Source: Endothia cerciana (lineage: Eukaryota; Ascomycota; Sordariomycetes; Diaporthales; Cryphonectriaceae). From it: DNA of 64,000 nt. Each line of letters starts with the position of its first letter. Position 1 is the stretch's first letter. Positions 45,637 through 54,477 of this stretch are shown here, in pieces. Location of the stretch: contig JALRMH010000004.1 in NCBI GenBank assembly GCA_026119935.1, forward strand, positions 682,001-746,000, given 5' to 3'. The notes under the pieces were generated by a model. It was not told where the DNA came from. It worked only from the letters and a program-made list of their open reading frames with translations, and ran no database searches. A program made the translations under genes and the position numbers.

Positions 45637-46300
45637 GGTAGTGATAGCGGTACCAAAAATTATATGTACTGGAGAGACCCACCGCGCTGCTCGGCATCAA
45701 CTCGTCGCAGTCATGCTACAGACTTGACCTGCACCATGAGCGTGGCCTGTGATGTAAATCGTGTCGGTCGAGACGTATCTCGCACACCTAAACTTCATTG
45801 CGGGTTCTACATTGTCGGACGAAGAAAATTCTGTAGATAGTTCTGAGAGACTTGTTCGTTGCGGCGATGACCTCAGGAAAGTATTGAGCAACCTTGTAAC
45901 CCAACCTGCCGTTGCTGTCTTTAGTCAAGAAAAGAGGGCTCTGCCAGGGTTGAACTTGGCAGACACTTCGGATTTGTTTCTGCCAGAGGTAATGTGGCGA
46001 TGGATAGGCTGCCATTCATATGCCACGCCAGCATAGGTATAGGTATGCTTGACGAATTAAGCTTAAGTAGCACCGTTTTGGTCGCTTCTTCAGATCGTGC
46101 GGCAGGTCGGTTACATACCAAGACACACTTTCAAGAATAGAAGACAGTTGAACACACTATGTGCTTGAAGACATGTTTCTCTTTTTGAGACTACCTGCGT
46201 TCCTTTACTACTTCTCAAGTCACACTCACCTCGTTGCTGCATTGTCCAGACTCATCAATCACGTGTGTGACCCCCTCTGTTGGACTCATGCAATGCCTCC
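45637..46300. other. spacer upstream of the 5S gene
   Basis: No gene seen on either strand. Confidence 0.4.
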
Positions 46301-46591
46301 TTACAATTTCTCACGGCCGCGAAGACATGGACCCCATGTGGCCGACGTGATAGCGCATATCAGGCTGAGCAGCCCGAGGACCACTTGTAGAATCTCCCCG
46401 AGACTCAATGATCCAGCGTCGAGTGTCCTCGGGGCGATATCTCCTTGCTGCTGGACGTCACCGGATGTCAGCTGCCTGGCTCGTCAATATTCTAGTGAAG
46501 CAGAGAGACTTTTGTGACTCACAATCGGCATCGCACAGGCTGAAGATACCAGTATGAAGGCTGCAAGGCTCACGGCGCTACGTGCGTTCAT
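46301..46591 (-). CDS. small two-exon secreted or membrane protein (79 aa)
   Basis: Exon 1 (46591-46523) encodes MNARSAVSLAAFILVSSACA and MPI, a good signal-peptide shape: short positive start, hydrophobic core and small residues before the likely cleavage. A 51-nt intron (46522-46472) has donor GTGAGT, an ATTGACG sequence about 20 nt before the end as candidate branch site, and acceptor GGCAG. Exon 2 (46471-46301) continues in frame through LTSGDVQQQGDIAPRTLDAG to a second hydrophobic segment (GEILQVVLGLLSLICAI), then TSATWGPCLRGREKL and TAA. Predicted: a secreted or single-span membrane peptide. No family was recognised. Because neither exon is long, chance is possible, but a start, signal, splice sites and stop all agree. 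Confidence 0.5.
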
Positions 46592-46977
46592 AATACTCTA
46601 GAGTGCCGACCTTAGAGCCCGAAGATACTTCGCCACTGAGCAGACACTCCGTTAACGTCTGTGGTCCGGTCATCAGCGCGAAGGCTTCCTTCACGCATGA
46701 ATTGCGCGGATATTCTTGACAGAGGACTGTGTGATGGAAGTTGTCAGACTAACAACGGGCACTTACGGGCTGATATTTCTACTTCGGGTTCTCAGGGGTA
46801 ACTGACGATCTAGAGAGAACTGTTGCTCACAATAGAAAATCCAGGACTTGAGGATGGCGCAATGTCTATGAGCACCTCAGGATAGTGTGATCATGGAAGA
46901 AAATGCTCTGGATTAAATATCGGGAGCCTCTTGATCCCAATTAATTTTAACACCCTAGCGGTGCATTCTTCGTATGT

Positions 46978-47035
46978 CTTCCACCCCTCTAAGTTCCACC
47001 CCAGCCTTCCACCCCGTTCTGTCCAACCCACGTAT
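46978..47035. repeat. degenerate 16-bp minisatellite, block 1
   Basis: About three units of the TTCCACCCC type beginning near 46978, 46994 and 47007. Confidence 0.6.
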
Positions 47036-47370
47036 CCATATGGACATTAGCGCACGCCCCAAGAAATTGAATGTTGAGTCTCTGTAAAGCCCTCTTAAAC
47101 AGCGATTCTCACCACAAGGCGTAATTGTGGCAATGGAATTGTTGGTCACTGATGGACTGGCCGAATTAGACGCGAGCGGCGAGCAGAACAACAATCTCAC
47201 GATTCTGATCAGACGAGGCCTGCTTGTGAGCATGGGACGTACAACAGGTACTAGCCTACCGTGGGATCTGGAACATCCAATCAGCCGAGAGCATCGTGAT
47301 CATCCTGCAGTGATGCTCAGCCACCACGCGCCACCGCTGCCCTCACCCCCGAGGCCGTCTGCCCGAAGTC

Positions 47371-47573
47371 CTTCCACCCCGTCCTCTCTCCACCCCGTCC
47401 TCTTTCCACCCCGTCCTCTTTCCACCCCGTCCCTTTTCCACCCCGTCCCTTTCCAATCGATGTCTTTCCACGTCCATCCTGATATCTTTCCACCCCGTTC
47501 CTATGGCACAGTTCTACCCCGTATCCTCATAACCCTTCCACCCCATCTCCACAAAGCTTTCCACCCCGTCTAT
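47371..47573. repeat. degenerate 16-bp minisatellite, block 2
   Basis: About eleven units of TTTCCACCCCGTCCTC; the first five (about 47371-47450) are nearly perfect at 15-17 bp spacing and later ones are more diverged and more widely spaced. Confidence 0.8.
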
Positions 47574-47784
47574 GCGAATCTCTGCACCTTGTCTACTTTT
47601 TCTCAACGGTCTTATTACTCTCCTTGCGTGCGCTCCATGTTTCTCCAAGCGCATCGCGTTATCCCCTCAATCTCTCTCTAAGCTTTCCTAGAGTCCTAGT
47701 TGTACTTGGCCCTTGCCCGCTTCCCTTACTCCTCCCGAGGTCACCAGGTTCTCCGTTTTCAGAGCCTCAGACTCTCACATAGAC

Positions 47785-48710
47785 ATGTCGTTCCATGGCA
47801 GCACAACTGAAGATGGAACCCTTCGCTCCGGTAAATTTAGAGCCAACGCTAGGTCCGGGAACAGGCCCTGGGCACACAACAAGGACCCAATGTCCGTCAA
47901 TCCCACCACTACATCCAATAGTTCACCTCGTGAATTAATATCCAGATGCTGTGCGCTGATTAAAAGTCTAGCCCTCCCTCACGTCAACGCCAGCATTGTT
48001 CCCAGTGCGGCAAGTCGTTCTCCAGGCTCGATGCTCTCTTCAGACATTGTGAAGCAAAGCACGTTAGTTTCGAAGAGAGCCCAGGGTTCTATTGCTTGAT
48101 ACCCAGTTGCGACGCTGGCGACCACAAGTTTCGCCGTCATGACAAGTTCTTGGCCCACTTCAAGAGGCACCGGCTCGACCGCAGGCCGCTGTACACGATC
48201 GACTACGTCTGGCGTATCCCCCAAGGCAGTCCAACAGCAGAAGCTACCTCTACGGACTTGGCAGAGAGCCGGACCCAGACCAGCGAAGCGGGCAGGGACA
48301 GCGACGCCGCGTCCACAGCTGCAGACGAAGATGCGGCTGCGTTGCTGAAGGCGCAGTACGCTGCCGCTCTGGCCCAATTGGACATTAAGGAAGCAGAACT
48401 CAACATCAGGCAGGAAGAGTTGAGTAGGAAAATTCTGGCACAGTCTGGGGCAAATGATCTTATGGTCGATCTGTTCAAGATGTTGGACAGGTGGGATGCC
48501 CCTAATGTTTGCGAAAAGCTAGTTACGTCCTTGAGGGCGGCGGCATCAGCTGCAAGGGAAAACTTCACGAATGCGGAAGAAGAGCGGGCTAAAGCGTTTA
48601 ATGCGAAACGTCAAGCGGTAGATGTAGTAGAAGCCATCGCGAGGGAAGCTAGCGTGCTGAAGCGGGAAATTGATGCTTCGTACATAGTAGCATCCGAAGC
48701 AGGAATATGA
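47785..48710 (+). CDS. C2H2 zinc-finger and coiled-coil protein
   Basis: The downstream exon, open from about 47,967 to TGA/stop at 48710, encodes two C2H2-type fingers: HCSQCGKSFSRLDALFRHC ending KH, and YCLIPSCDAG, HKFRRHDKFLAHFKRH. A Ser/Thr-rich link, a coiled coil (LDIKEAELNIRQEELSRKI) and a helical C-terminus (AEEERAKAFNAKRQAVDVVE) follow. A nuclear or RNA-binding regulator is likely. The 5' part is less certain: ATG 47785 opens MSFHGSTTEDGTLRSGKFRA, which looks like a true N-terminus, but no standard donor/acceptor pair joins it in frame. The best options use weak donors (GTCAAT at 47896 with the acceptor before 47967, or GTCCGT at 47892 with the acceptor before 47972). The finger exon itself has no lesion. 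Confidence 0.65.
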
Positions 48711-49126
48711 GAGGATGCGAGTAGATACACTTTTCTATCGTATACTGAAGGGCTTTCCTGCTTACTTGCAACTTCAGCATCAACGAAATGCTTGGAAGAT
48801 TACCAAAGAGCCCGGTCTGAGGGGCAGAAATATTTGACAAGCTCATACGTCGCAACTATATTGGGTTTCATATTGAGAGTTCAATAGCATCTTTCTCCAA
48901 GTAGGGTCTGGCTAAGATGGCGAACTCAGAAGTGGGTCATGGGCATGTGCCTGCAACCTTCAGGACGTCCCGCGAATGAGACCAGCTGGGCATGCCCCTA
49001 CCATACCTGGCCCTGCGTTTACCGACTACAAAGGTCGCTGCCACGCGAGGTCTCTACCGCACTTCAAGTCCCAAATTCTGCTTGAGCGCTCTCATCTCGC
49101 CGCATGTGCATGGTCCCACGACCACA
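48711..49126. other. short spacer
   Basis: 3' flank of the C2H2 gene and promoter of the F-box-like relic; nothing else seen. Confidence 0.4.
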
Positions 49127-50104
49127 ATGGCTGACGGGCCTGATCGACACCCGCCCTTCACGTCCGGGCCTGGGGCCGTCCCTACTCTGCAGAGACTAGC
49201 CCCTGAGCTCATGCTGCAGGTATTCGAGGCCCTTCCCAACCTGTGGAGTGCGATTACTCTGCGCCTGACGTGCCACCAACTCAACGACCTCTACCTCGCA
49301 CATGAGGTGAGCATCAGATGTGCGCTCAGGAATCGCCTCGTCTCGCAGTTTCACGCGTATTATTCCTTCCTTACCACGCTCTACCTTCCCAAATCCGCCC
49401 TTAAATGCCCGCCCCCGGGAGGGTGGCCGAATATCACGAATGAGGCGTGCAAGGGCTTCGGGGAATCAGACATGGTCGTTGATGTGCTGCGGCATCTCCC
49501 TTATATATGGGAACGTCGCAACTTCCATAGTGTCGAGTACATGACATGACCGACGTCCTGGACTACTCGACGTGCACCGCCGAAGATTATAGCCGCAGGA
49601 AGCCGGCTACGTATGGCGCCCGAGATCTTAAAGCAGGCGAGTTTTGGCACAAATCTGACGAGCCAGTCTCCAGGCACAAGGTGGCCATCTTCGAGGGGTA
49701 TGAGGATGGTGGCATTGTTCTGCTACTTGATACTATGATGGGGTGGGTCTTTGAGGAATTTGTTCGGTCGTATTCTGGTGATATACTCCCCGTTGAGAGG
49801 TATTTCATGAAGAAGAAGCAAGACTTTGAGGATTTGACGACGGTATTTATTCCAGGGTCAAGGCTTGACGGGGGTTTCCTCAGAGTCGGAGAGGAGAAGG
49901 ACCCCACTTACAACTTCGAGATGAGAGGTGGCTTCATCATCTGTATCACAAATTCGGCTGGCCAGTCAAGACTGGGGGAAACAGGAGGCATTGGAAGTGG
50001 TCCAAGACTTCGTTGATAGGAGGATGCAGGAGGCTGAACAAGAGGGACCAATAGTCCCGAACTCGGGACCTTCTACGCCCATGTGGAAGTGGCTGATTTC
50101 ATAA
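49127..50104 (+). pseudogene. frameshifted F-box-like hypothetical gene
   Basis: ATG 49127 (ACAATGG) starts a frame with LQRLAPELMLQVFEALPNLW and LRLTCHQLNDLY, the layout of a divergent F-box helix set that would link a substrate receptor to SCF ubiquitin ligase. It continues to RRNFHSVEYMT. There the pentamer ATGAC is present twice (49541-49550) and shifts the frame; one copy would give EYMTDVLDYSTCT without interruption. The second part runs through WHKSDEPVSRHKVAIFEGY and DFEDLTTVFIPGS. Near 49,970-49,985 a second shift moves to the frame QEALEVVQDFVDRRMQEAEQ and the end STPMWKWLIS at 50104. Two indels in otherwise clean sequence indicate a young pseudogene. The F-box call is tentative. 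Confidence 0.6.
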
Positions 50105-50449
50105 GCCGTTCATAAATGGAAGGCATCTAGGGCATGTTCGTATGCTACATTCTTTCTTGCTACAACAGCTAGAATATCAGTTAGGATATTACTTGTTCAC
50201 ACTTCGCTTTTTCCATAGCTCCCCAAAGCATCCAAATCCTCACAACGGGGCCTTGAGTCCTAGAAGAGATGATTTGTAGTGAGCTCATGGACAATTGAAA
50301 TACAAGTGATGCATTATCGTGACTGGATGGCTTTGTTATTAAATTAGTTTTTTTTTTTGGCACTTCCAAACAATTCATCGTCCTCAAGACACGTGAATGC
50401 TGTCATCGAGATTGTACTTAACACGCCTGTTCCGCTTGGATCTTTCCCA
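50105..50449. other. spacer between convergent units
   Basis: Includes a T run near 50,349-50,358. No gene seen. Confidence 0.4.
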
Positions 50450-51343
50450 TCACCACTCGAATCTGACATACCTCCCCATCCTTCTCATCGCCGGTATCCA
50501 CGAGTATAACCAGAATACCCATCTCATCGGGAACGGCAACTCCACGTTCTCCGGGGTATGGCTTGCAAAGACCTCGTCTCGCAGTCTCAGGCCCCGGTGC
50601 CAGCTCTCGAGCTCCCTCGAATCGTTGATGGCCCAAGAGAACTTCGATCCCGTCTGTGTGGCGATAGGCTCGAACCTTTGAAACATCAGTGGGATCCAGG
50701 ATAGACAGTCGAAACACATCTGGTTGCCCTCCGCCGTGAAGTAGCTCGTCAGCTGCTCGATCAAGGCTCGACCCTGAGCCGGCTGCAGGTACATCGACAG
50801 ACCCTCGAATACCACAATTGTCCGGTGATCGCGTGGGAGTCCCAACCTCGCCAGCCAATTCTCCTCGGTCACGTCGACAGCCTTCGAATCGTAGCGCATC
50901 CGCACCGCGGTGGGCTGTGGGACCTCCAATCTCTCCCTCAGCCCGATCACATCCGGCAGGTCGCCGTCCACCCAGTGGACTTGCCCCCCATCGCTACCGC
51001 AACGGTCCTGGACCCGCAGCGCACGAGTGTCTAGGCCCACGGCCAGATGCAGCACCGTGACAGGCTCGTGCTGCTGTCTGGCCTCTTCAATGAACTCAGC
51101 CGTCCACCGGTCAAAGAACCGCGCGCGGAGGGCGAAGACCGCGCACTTTGCCGGGTGAAGTCGCAGCTTCGCCCAGTTGTAGTTGAGCTGGTCGACCATG
51201 CGGGCAGCATACTGGTCGCCCAAAATGGGCCTGGGTGCCTTCGCGTCGACCGCGCGCGAGTAGAGAATGCTGAGAAGTGTCTCCGGAACGCCGCTCAGGT
51301 TGGGGGACAGCTTGGTAATAGCTGATTCCGAAGGGGTATCCAT
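50450..51343 (-). CDS. LCM/TcmP-type SAM-dependent O-methyltransferase
   Basis: 297-residue intronless frame from ACGATGG (51343). It fits the leucine carboxyl methyltransferase superfamily (PF04072), which includes PP2A methyltransferase and polyketide O-methyltransferases such as TcmP. Motifs: an N-terminal block PETLLSILYSRAVDAKAPRP, then RARFFDRWTAEFIEE, the SAM-binding HLAVGLDTRALR (99-110), WVDGDLPDVIGLRE (124-137) and TIVVFEGLSMYLQP (175-188), and a C-terminal PMRWVFWLYSWIPAMRR. The PP2A-specific enzyme has a different N-terminus, so a small-molecule methyltransferase is more likely. No polyketide or peptide synthase is nearby, so there is no sign of a cluster in this window. All main motifs are intact. 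Confidence 0.88.
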   Translation of the reverse strand: MDTPSESAITKLSPNLSGVPETLLSILYSRAVDAKAPRPILGDQYAARMVDQLNYNWAKLRLHPAKCAVFALRARFFDRWTAEFIEEARQQHEPVTVLHLAVGLDTRALRVQDRCGSDGGQVHWVDGDLPDVIGLRERLEVPQPTAVRMRYDSKAVDVTEENWLARLGLPRDHRTIVVFEGLSMYLQPAQGRALIEQLTSYFTAEGNQMCFDCLSWIPLMFQRFEPIATQTGSKFSWAINDSRELESWHRGLRLRDEVFASHTPENVELPFPMRWVFWLYSWIPAMRRMGRYVRFEW

Positions 51344-52190
51344 CGTTTTCGCGAATCCTCGGGGGGGCTATCACTTCTGGGCGTGTTCTGTTTGAAGTTC
51401 TTGTGCGGTCAGGACACGCTAAAGGCATCAAGCAACTACATGAACGGCTAGGCCCACTACTTGGAAAACTTTGTTATCTTTATTTCAAGTCAGCCTTCGT
51501 GAGTCCTGTCTTAACTGCTGCCTGGATAGCTTGGGCAGCTCACGCCTGACATGCAACACGAGACCTAAGTCGAGTCCGTCCTACGAAATCGTACGTCGAC
51601 GTCTGCTTGGGTCCGATCAGCTCATGTCACAAGATCACGAATCTGGAGGCGCTAGCCTAAATTAGGGCAGACTTTGGCATATGATAGGGAAAAATTGGGC
51701 CCGACATCTTGAGATTCATTGTGGTTTTGATATTTTCTGCTATCAAATCAGGTCACATGTGCATACGATGTTGTTGCCTTGGAACGTCACTGTGCCCAGT
51801 GGACCAGGCGCCCACTATTCACTGGGGTTGATGAGCGCTGTTCCGTTTTGAGCGCCATTGTTCCATTTGCTGGGGCGGAAACCCGCTAAGTGCACATAGC
51901 TTGCATGAACAACATGCAGCCGCTTATTGTTCTACCGGGTTGCTAAGGTCGCGCTTGACGCAGCTTACGGCTCAACTTCCAAGCTCCCTTTCGCCAACGT
52001 CAATCAACCTTTGCGCATCTTCGCGACCTGACTACAACAAACAGCCAACACAACCACGGCTTTCTTCTCCCGCCCCCGACTCCTCGCGCCGGTCGACTTT
52101 TCATCTGTCTGCGCGCACCTCCGATTATCGCTCACCACTCGTAACTTCCCATCAACATCAGATCGACCCCCCAGGCCGCTGTCAATCACC
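51344..52190. promoter_or_regulatory. divergent intergenic region
   Basis: Between the methyltransferase (-) and the THO1 homologue (+). The last 200 bases before 52191 are C- and CT-rich, as is usual for fungal housekeeping promoters and 5' leaders. No gene seen. Confidence 0.4.
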
Positions 52191-53143
52191 ATGACCGACT
52201 ACGCGTCTCTCAAGGTCCCCGACCTGAAGAAGCTCCTCTCCGAGCGTAGCCTCCCCCAATCAGGCAACAAGGCCGACCTCATCGCGCGCCTGCAGGAGAA
52301 CGACAAGAGTACGTCCCATGCCACCTTTGGCTACCGCTGCCGCCATCGATCGTCCGTCGCTTGATCCTCGATCTCCCTCGCGCGCCCTTCCTACCTCTCC
52401 GTTGCGGTGAAAGAAAGCTTACCAGAACCCGCCATGATCCAGGCCAAGCTGAGGATGTGATCGACTGGGATGATGACGACACTAGGATTGCCGCCGTTGC
52501 CACCAAGAAAGACGATCCAGAGCCCGCCGCCGCTCCCTCCGCCGCCGCGGAGGAGACTCCTGCCGCAGCTACTCCTGCCCCTGTGACCACCGAACCCGCC
52601 AAACCAGCCGCAACTTCTTCCGCTGAGCTGCCCGCCGAGGTCGATGCGACACCAGCTGCAGCAGCTGAGGAGGATGGCGCCGCCGCGACAGCTACCGACA
52701 AGACAGCCGAGACCTCATCGTTCGCGCTAGGCCTCAGCGCCACCGAGGCCGACGCTGAACAGAAGAAGCGAGACGACCGCGCTAAGCGTTTTGGCATCAC
52801 CGTCGACAAAGACTCGGAGGAGGTGAAGAAGACCGAGCGCGCCAAGCGCTTCGGCGTCGAGAGCAGCGTCATTCCCAAGGGCCTTGACGAGGCCCTCCCC
52901 GAGCGCCGCCCCAAACGCGGCCGCGAGCACGGTGACGATGGCCAGCGCGCTGGCAAGAGACAGAGCTTGGACAACCGTAACGGACGAGACCGCCACAACA
53001 ACAAGTTTAGGGGTGGCCGTCGAGGTGGTGGTGGTGGCAGCGGTGGCCGTAACCTGACGCGCCGCGGCGGCGGTATCCTTAACGACCCGGAGGAGAAGCT
53101 GAAGGCAGAGCGTCGGGCCAAGCGCTTCGGAGGCGACAACTAG
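52191..53143 (+). CDS. SAP-domain protein, THO1/SARNP homologue
   Basis: Two exons, 52191-52308 and 52443-53143 (134-nt intron, donor GTACGT, acceptor CCAG), give 272 residues. Residues 1-39 are a SAP domain (YASLKVPDLKKLLSERSLPQ, then NKADLIARL), a helix-turn-helix that binds DNA or RNA. A low-complexity Ala/Pro/Thr region follows, then the C-terminal Tho1/MOS11-type repeats ERAKRFG: DDRAKRFGI near 152, TERAKRFGV near 172 and ERRAKRFGGDN at the end, with an RGG-rich stretch (GGRRGGGGGSGGR). In yeast Tho1 joins nascent mRNPs and supports transcription-coupled mRNP assembly; the human relative is SARNP. Start context is CACCATGA. The gene is intact. In-frame sequence after the TAG stop still looks like the protein (next entry). 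Confidence 0.9.
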
Positions 53144-53245
53144 AAGTTGATGCCGAAGGATGTTCTGGCTGACACGGCAGAGATGGCCAAGGCGGAGGCG
53201 TGCGCTGAGCGATTCGGTACCGTCACCTGGAATGCGACCCACTAA
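53144..53245 (+). other. in-frame extension past the THO1 stop
   Basis: Directly after TAG (53141-53143) the same frame stays open for 33 codons to TAA (53243-53245) and encodes LADTAEMAKAEACAERFG, echoing the LKAERRAKRFG repeat just before the stop. It is probably the remains of a longer C-terminus, or a readthrough tail. Confidence 0.45.
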
Positions 53246-54477
53246 GCGGGACGACAGGTCACACGGCAAGGATTCTAGATTGCATTTGATCGGACACCGG
53301 TCTGCTATCATGTTGCGCATTCCTGAGTACTCGACTTGCACAAATCAGATCGACGTTGTAGCGGTTCGAATTGCGACCTTAGTGCCCCCAAATGGCGGGC
53401 ATTTGTATACTAGATTGATCACAATGGGGCACCGCGCAGGATTTGATAGGGACGATCAATCGGCGTTGAGGAATGCATGACTCAAAATAGGGACAGAAGC
53501 AATGATTATACCCACGATCTGCTTTGCACACAACCGCCTGGCGCGTTGACTGGTGTCTCAGTCTCAGTGCGTGAGAATTGCAGGGATGCTTCTGTGGTTC
53601 TGATGAATCCTCGCGACGGGAAAGGACTTGATCCGGCCGACAATTTTCTCATGCACCGTAGCCAGGACCACGAACTCTATGTGGACAACACTGTTACGCG
53701 CGAGGCACTGCTGGCCCGAGGCTTATTCGTCTGATGACGACGAACAACAAAGGTGGCAAGCAGTCCACAGAAGGCCATCTCAGCATTGTGATGATCTGAG
53801 GCTGGATATCGTCCAATGGCGAACCACAGCGTGGCCACCCTGAGCCGGCATCGAGACAATCAACAGCAATAATTATTTATTTCCCCCTCGGGAGGGACCT
53901 CGAGCAGTTTTCAGGATCCTCAACAACCTCGTCAGTAAGCGCCAGCGTTACCTCCGGGGCGGACCGCGCCGGGGTCACGTAATTCCTCGAGGGCTCACAT
54001 TACATGCGTCATGGGGATAGAGGTCGAGGGATTCGACCAGTGTGAAACGAGCTTTATGGAAGGCGATTCACCGAGCTTGGAAGACCCGTCTCGAGACCCT
54101 AATCTTTGCCCCTGATCTCGCTTGAAGTCCACTGCTTGTCAGCTCAATTAAAACGGTTACATAGGTAGAGATTGGCCAACGTCGAAAACCCCAAAGCATG
54201 CTTTGTCTTGCTTGGCCTTAGGTTGAAGCTCTAGGTCTTGTTAGGAGCACGTCGGAGGGCACACCTGCAATGCTTACACCCGGTGCTTTGCTCGAGGTTA
54301 GTAACTACATTATCATCTATTACAGCGTACACCTCGCTCCTGCTTTTCTTTTTCCCTTCAGAATATATACACGAATATCAGTGGGACCTGAATCAAAAAC
54401 AACCACCTACCACTTCCCGCCACACTCGCGCCCGTTTTCTCGGGAGTTCTGCTGCTGTGTCTTCCAGCATAGGTCTC
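53246..54477. other. spacer, no gene seen
   Basis: Several frames of 60-105 codons are open but none shows conserved motifs. It contains the 3' flanks of both neighbours. Confidence 0.4.

Larger units (their letters stand above)
46592..47784. other. spacer with two minisatellite blocks
   Basis: Holds the upstream region of the small - strand gene, two blocks of a degenerate 16-bp repeat and the probable promoter of the C2H2 gene. Open frames across the repeats are a by-product of it. Confidence 0.45.

Noticed and set aside
47127..47681. 184-codon frame with HPV/FHP repeats
   Set aside because: Created by the 16-bp minisatellite being read in several phases; no protein features.
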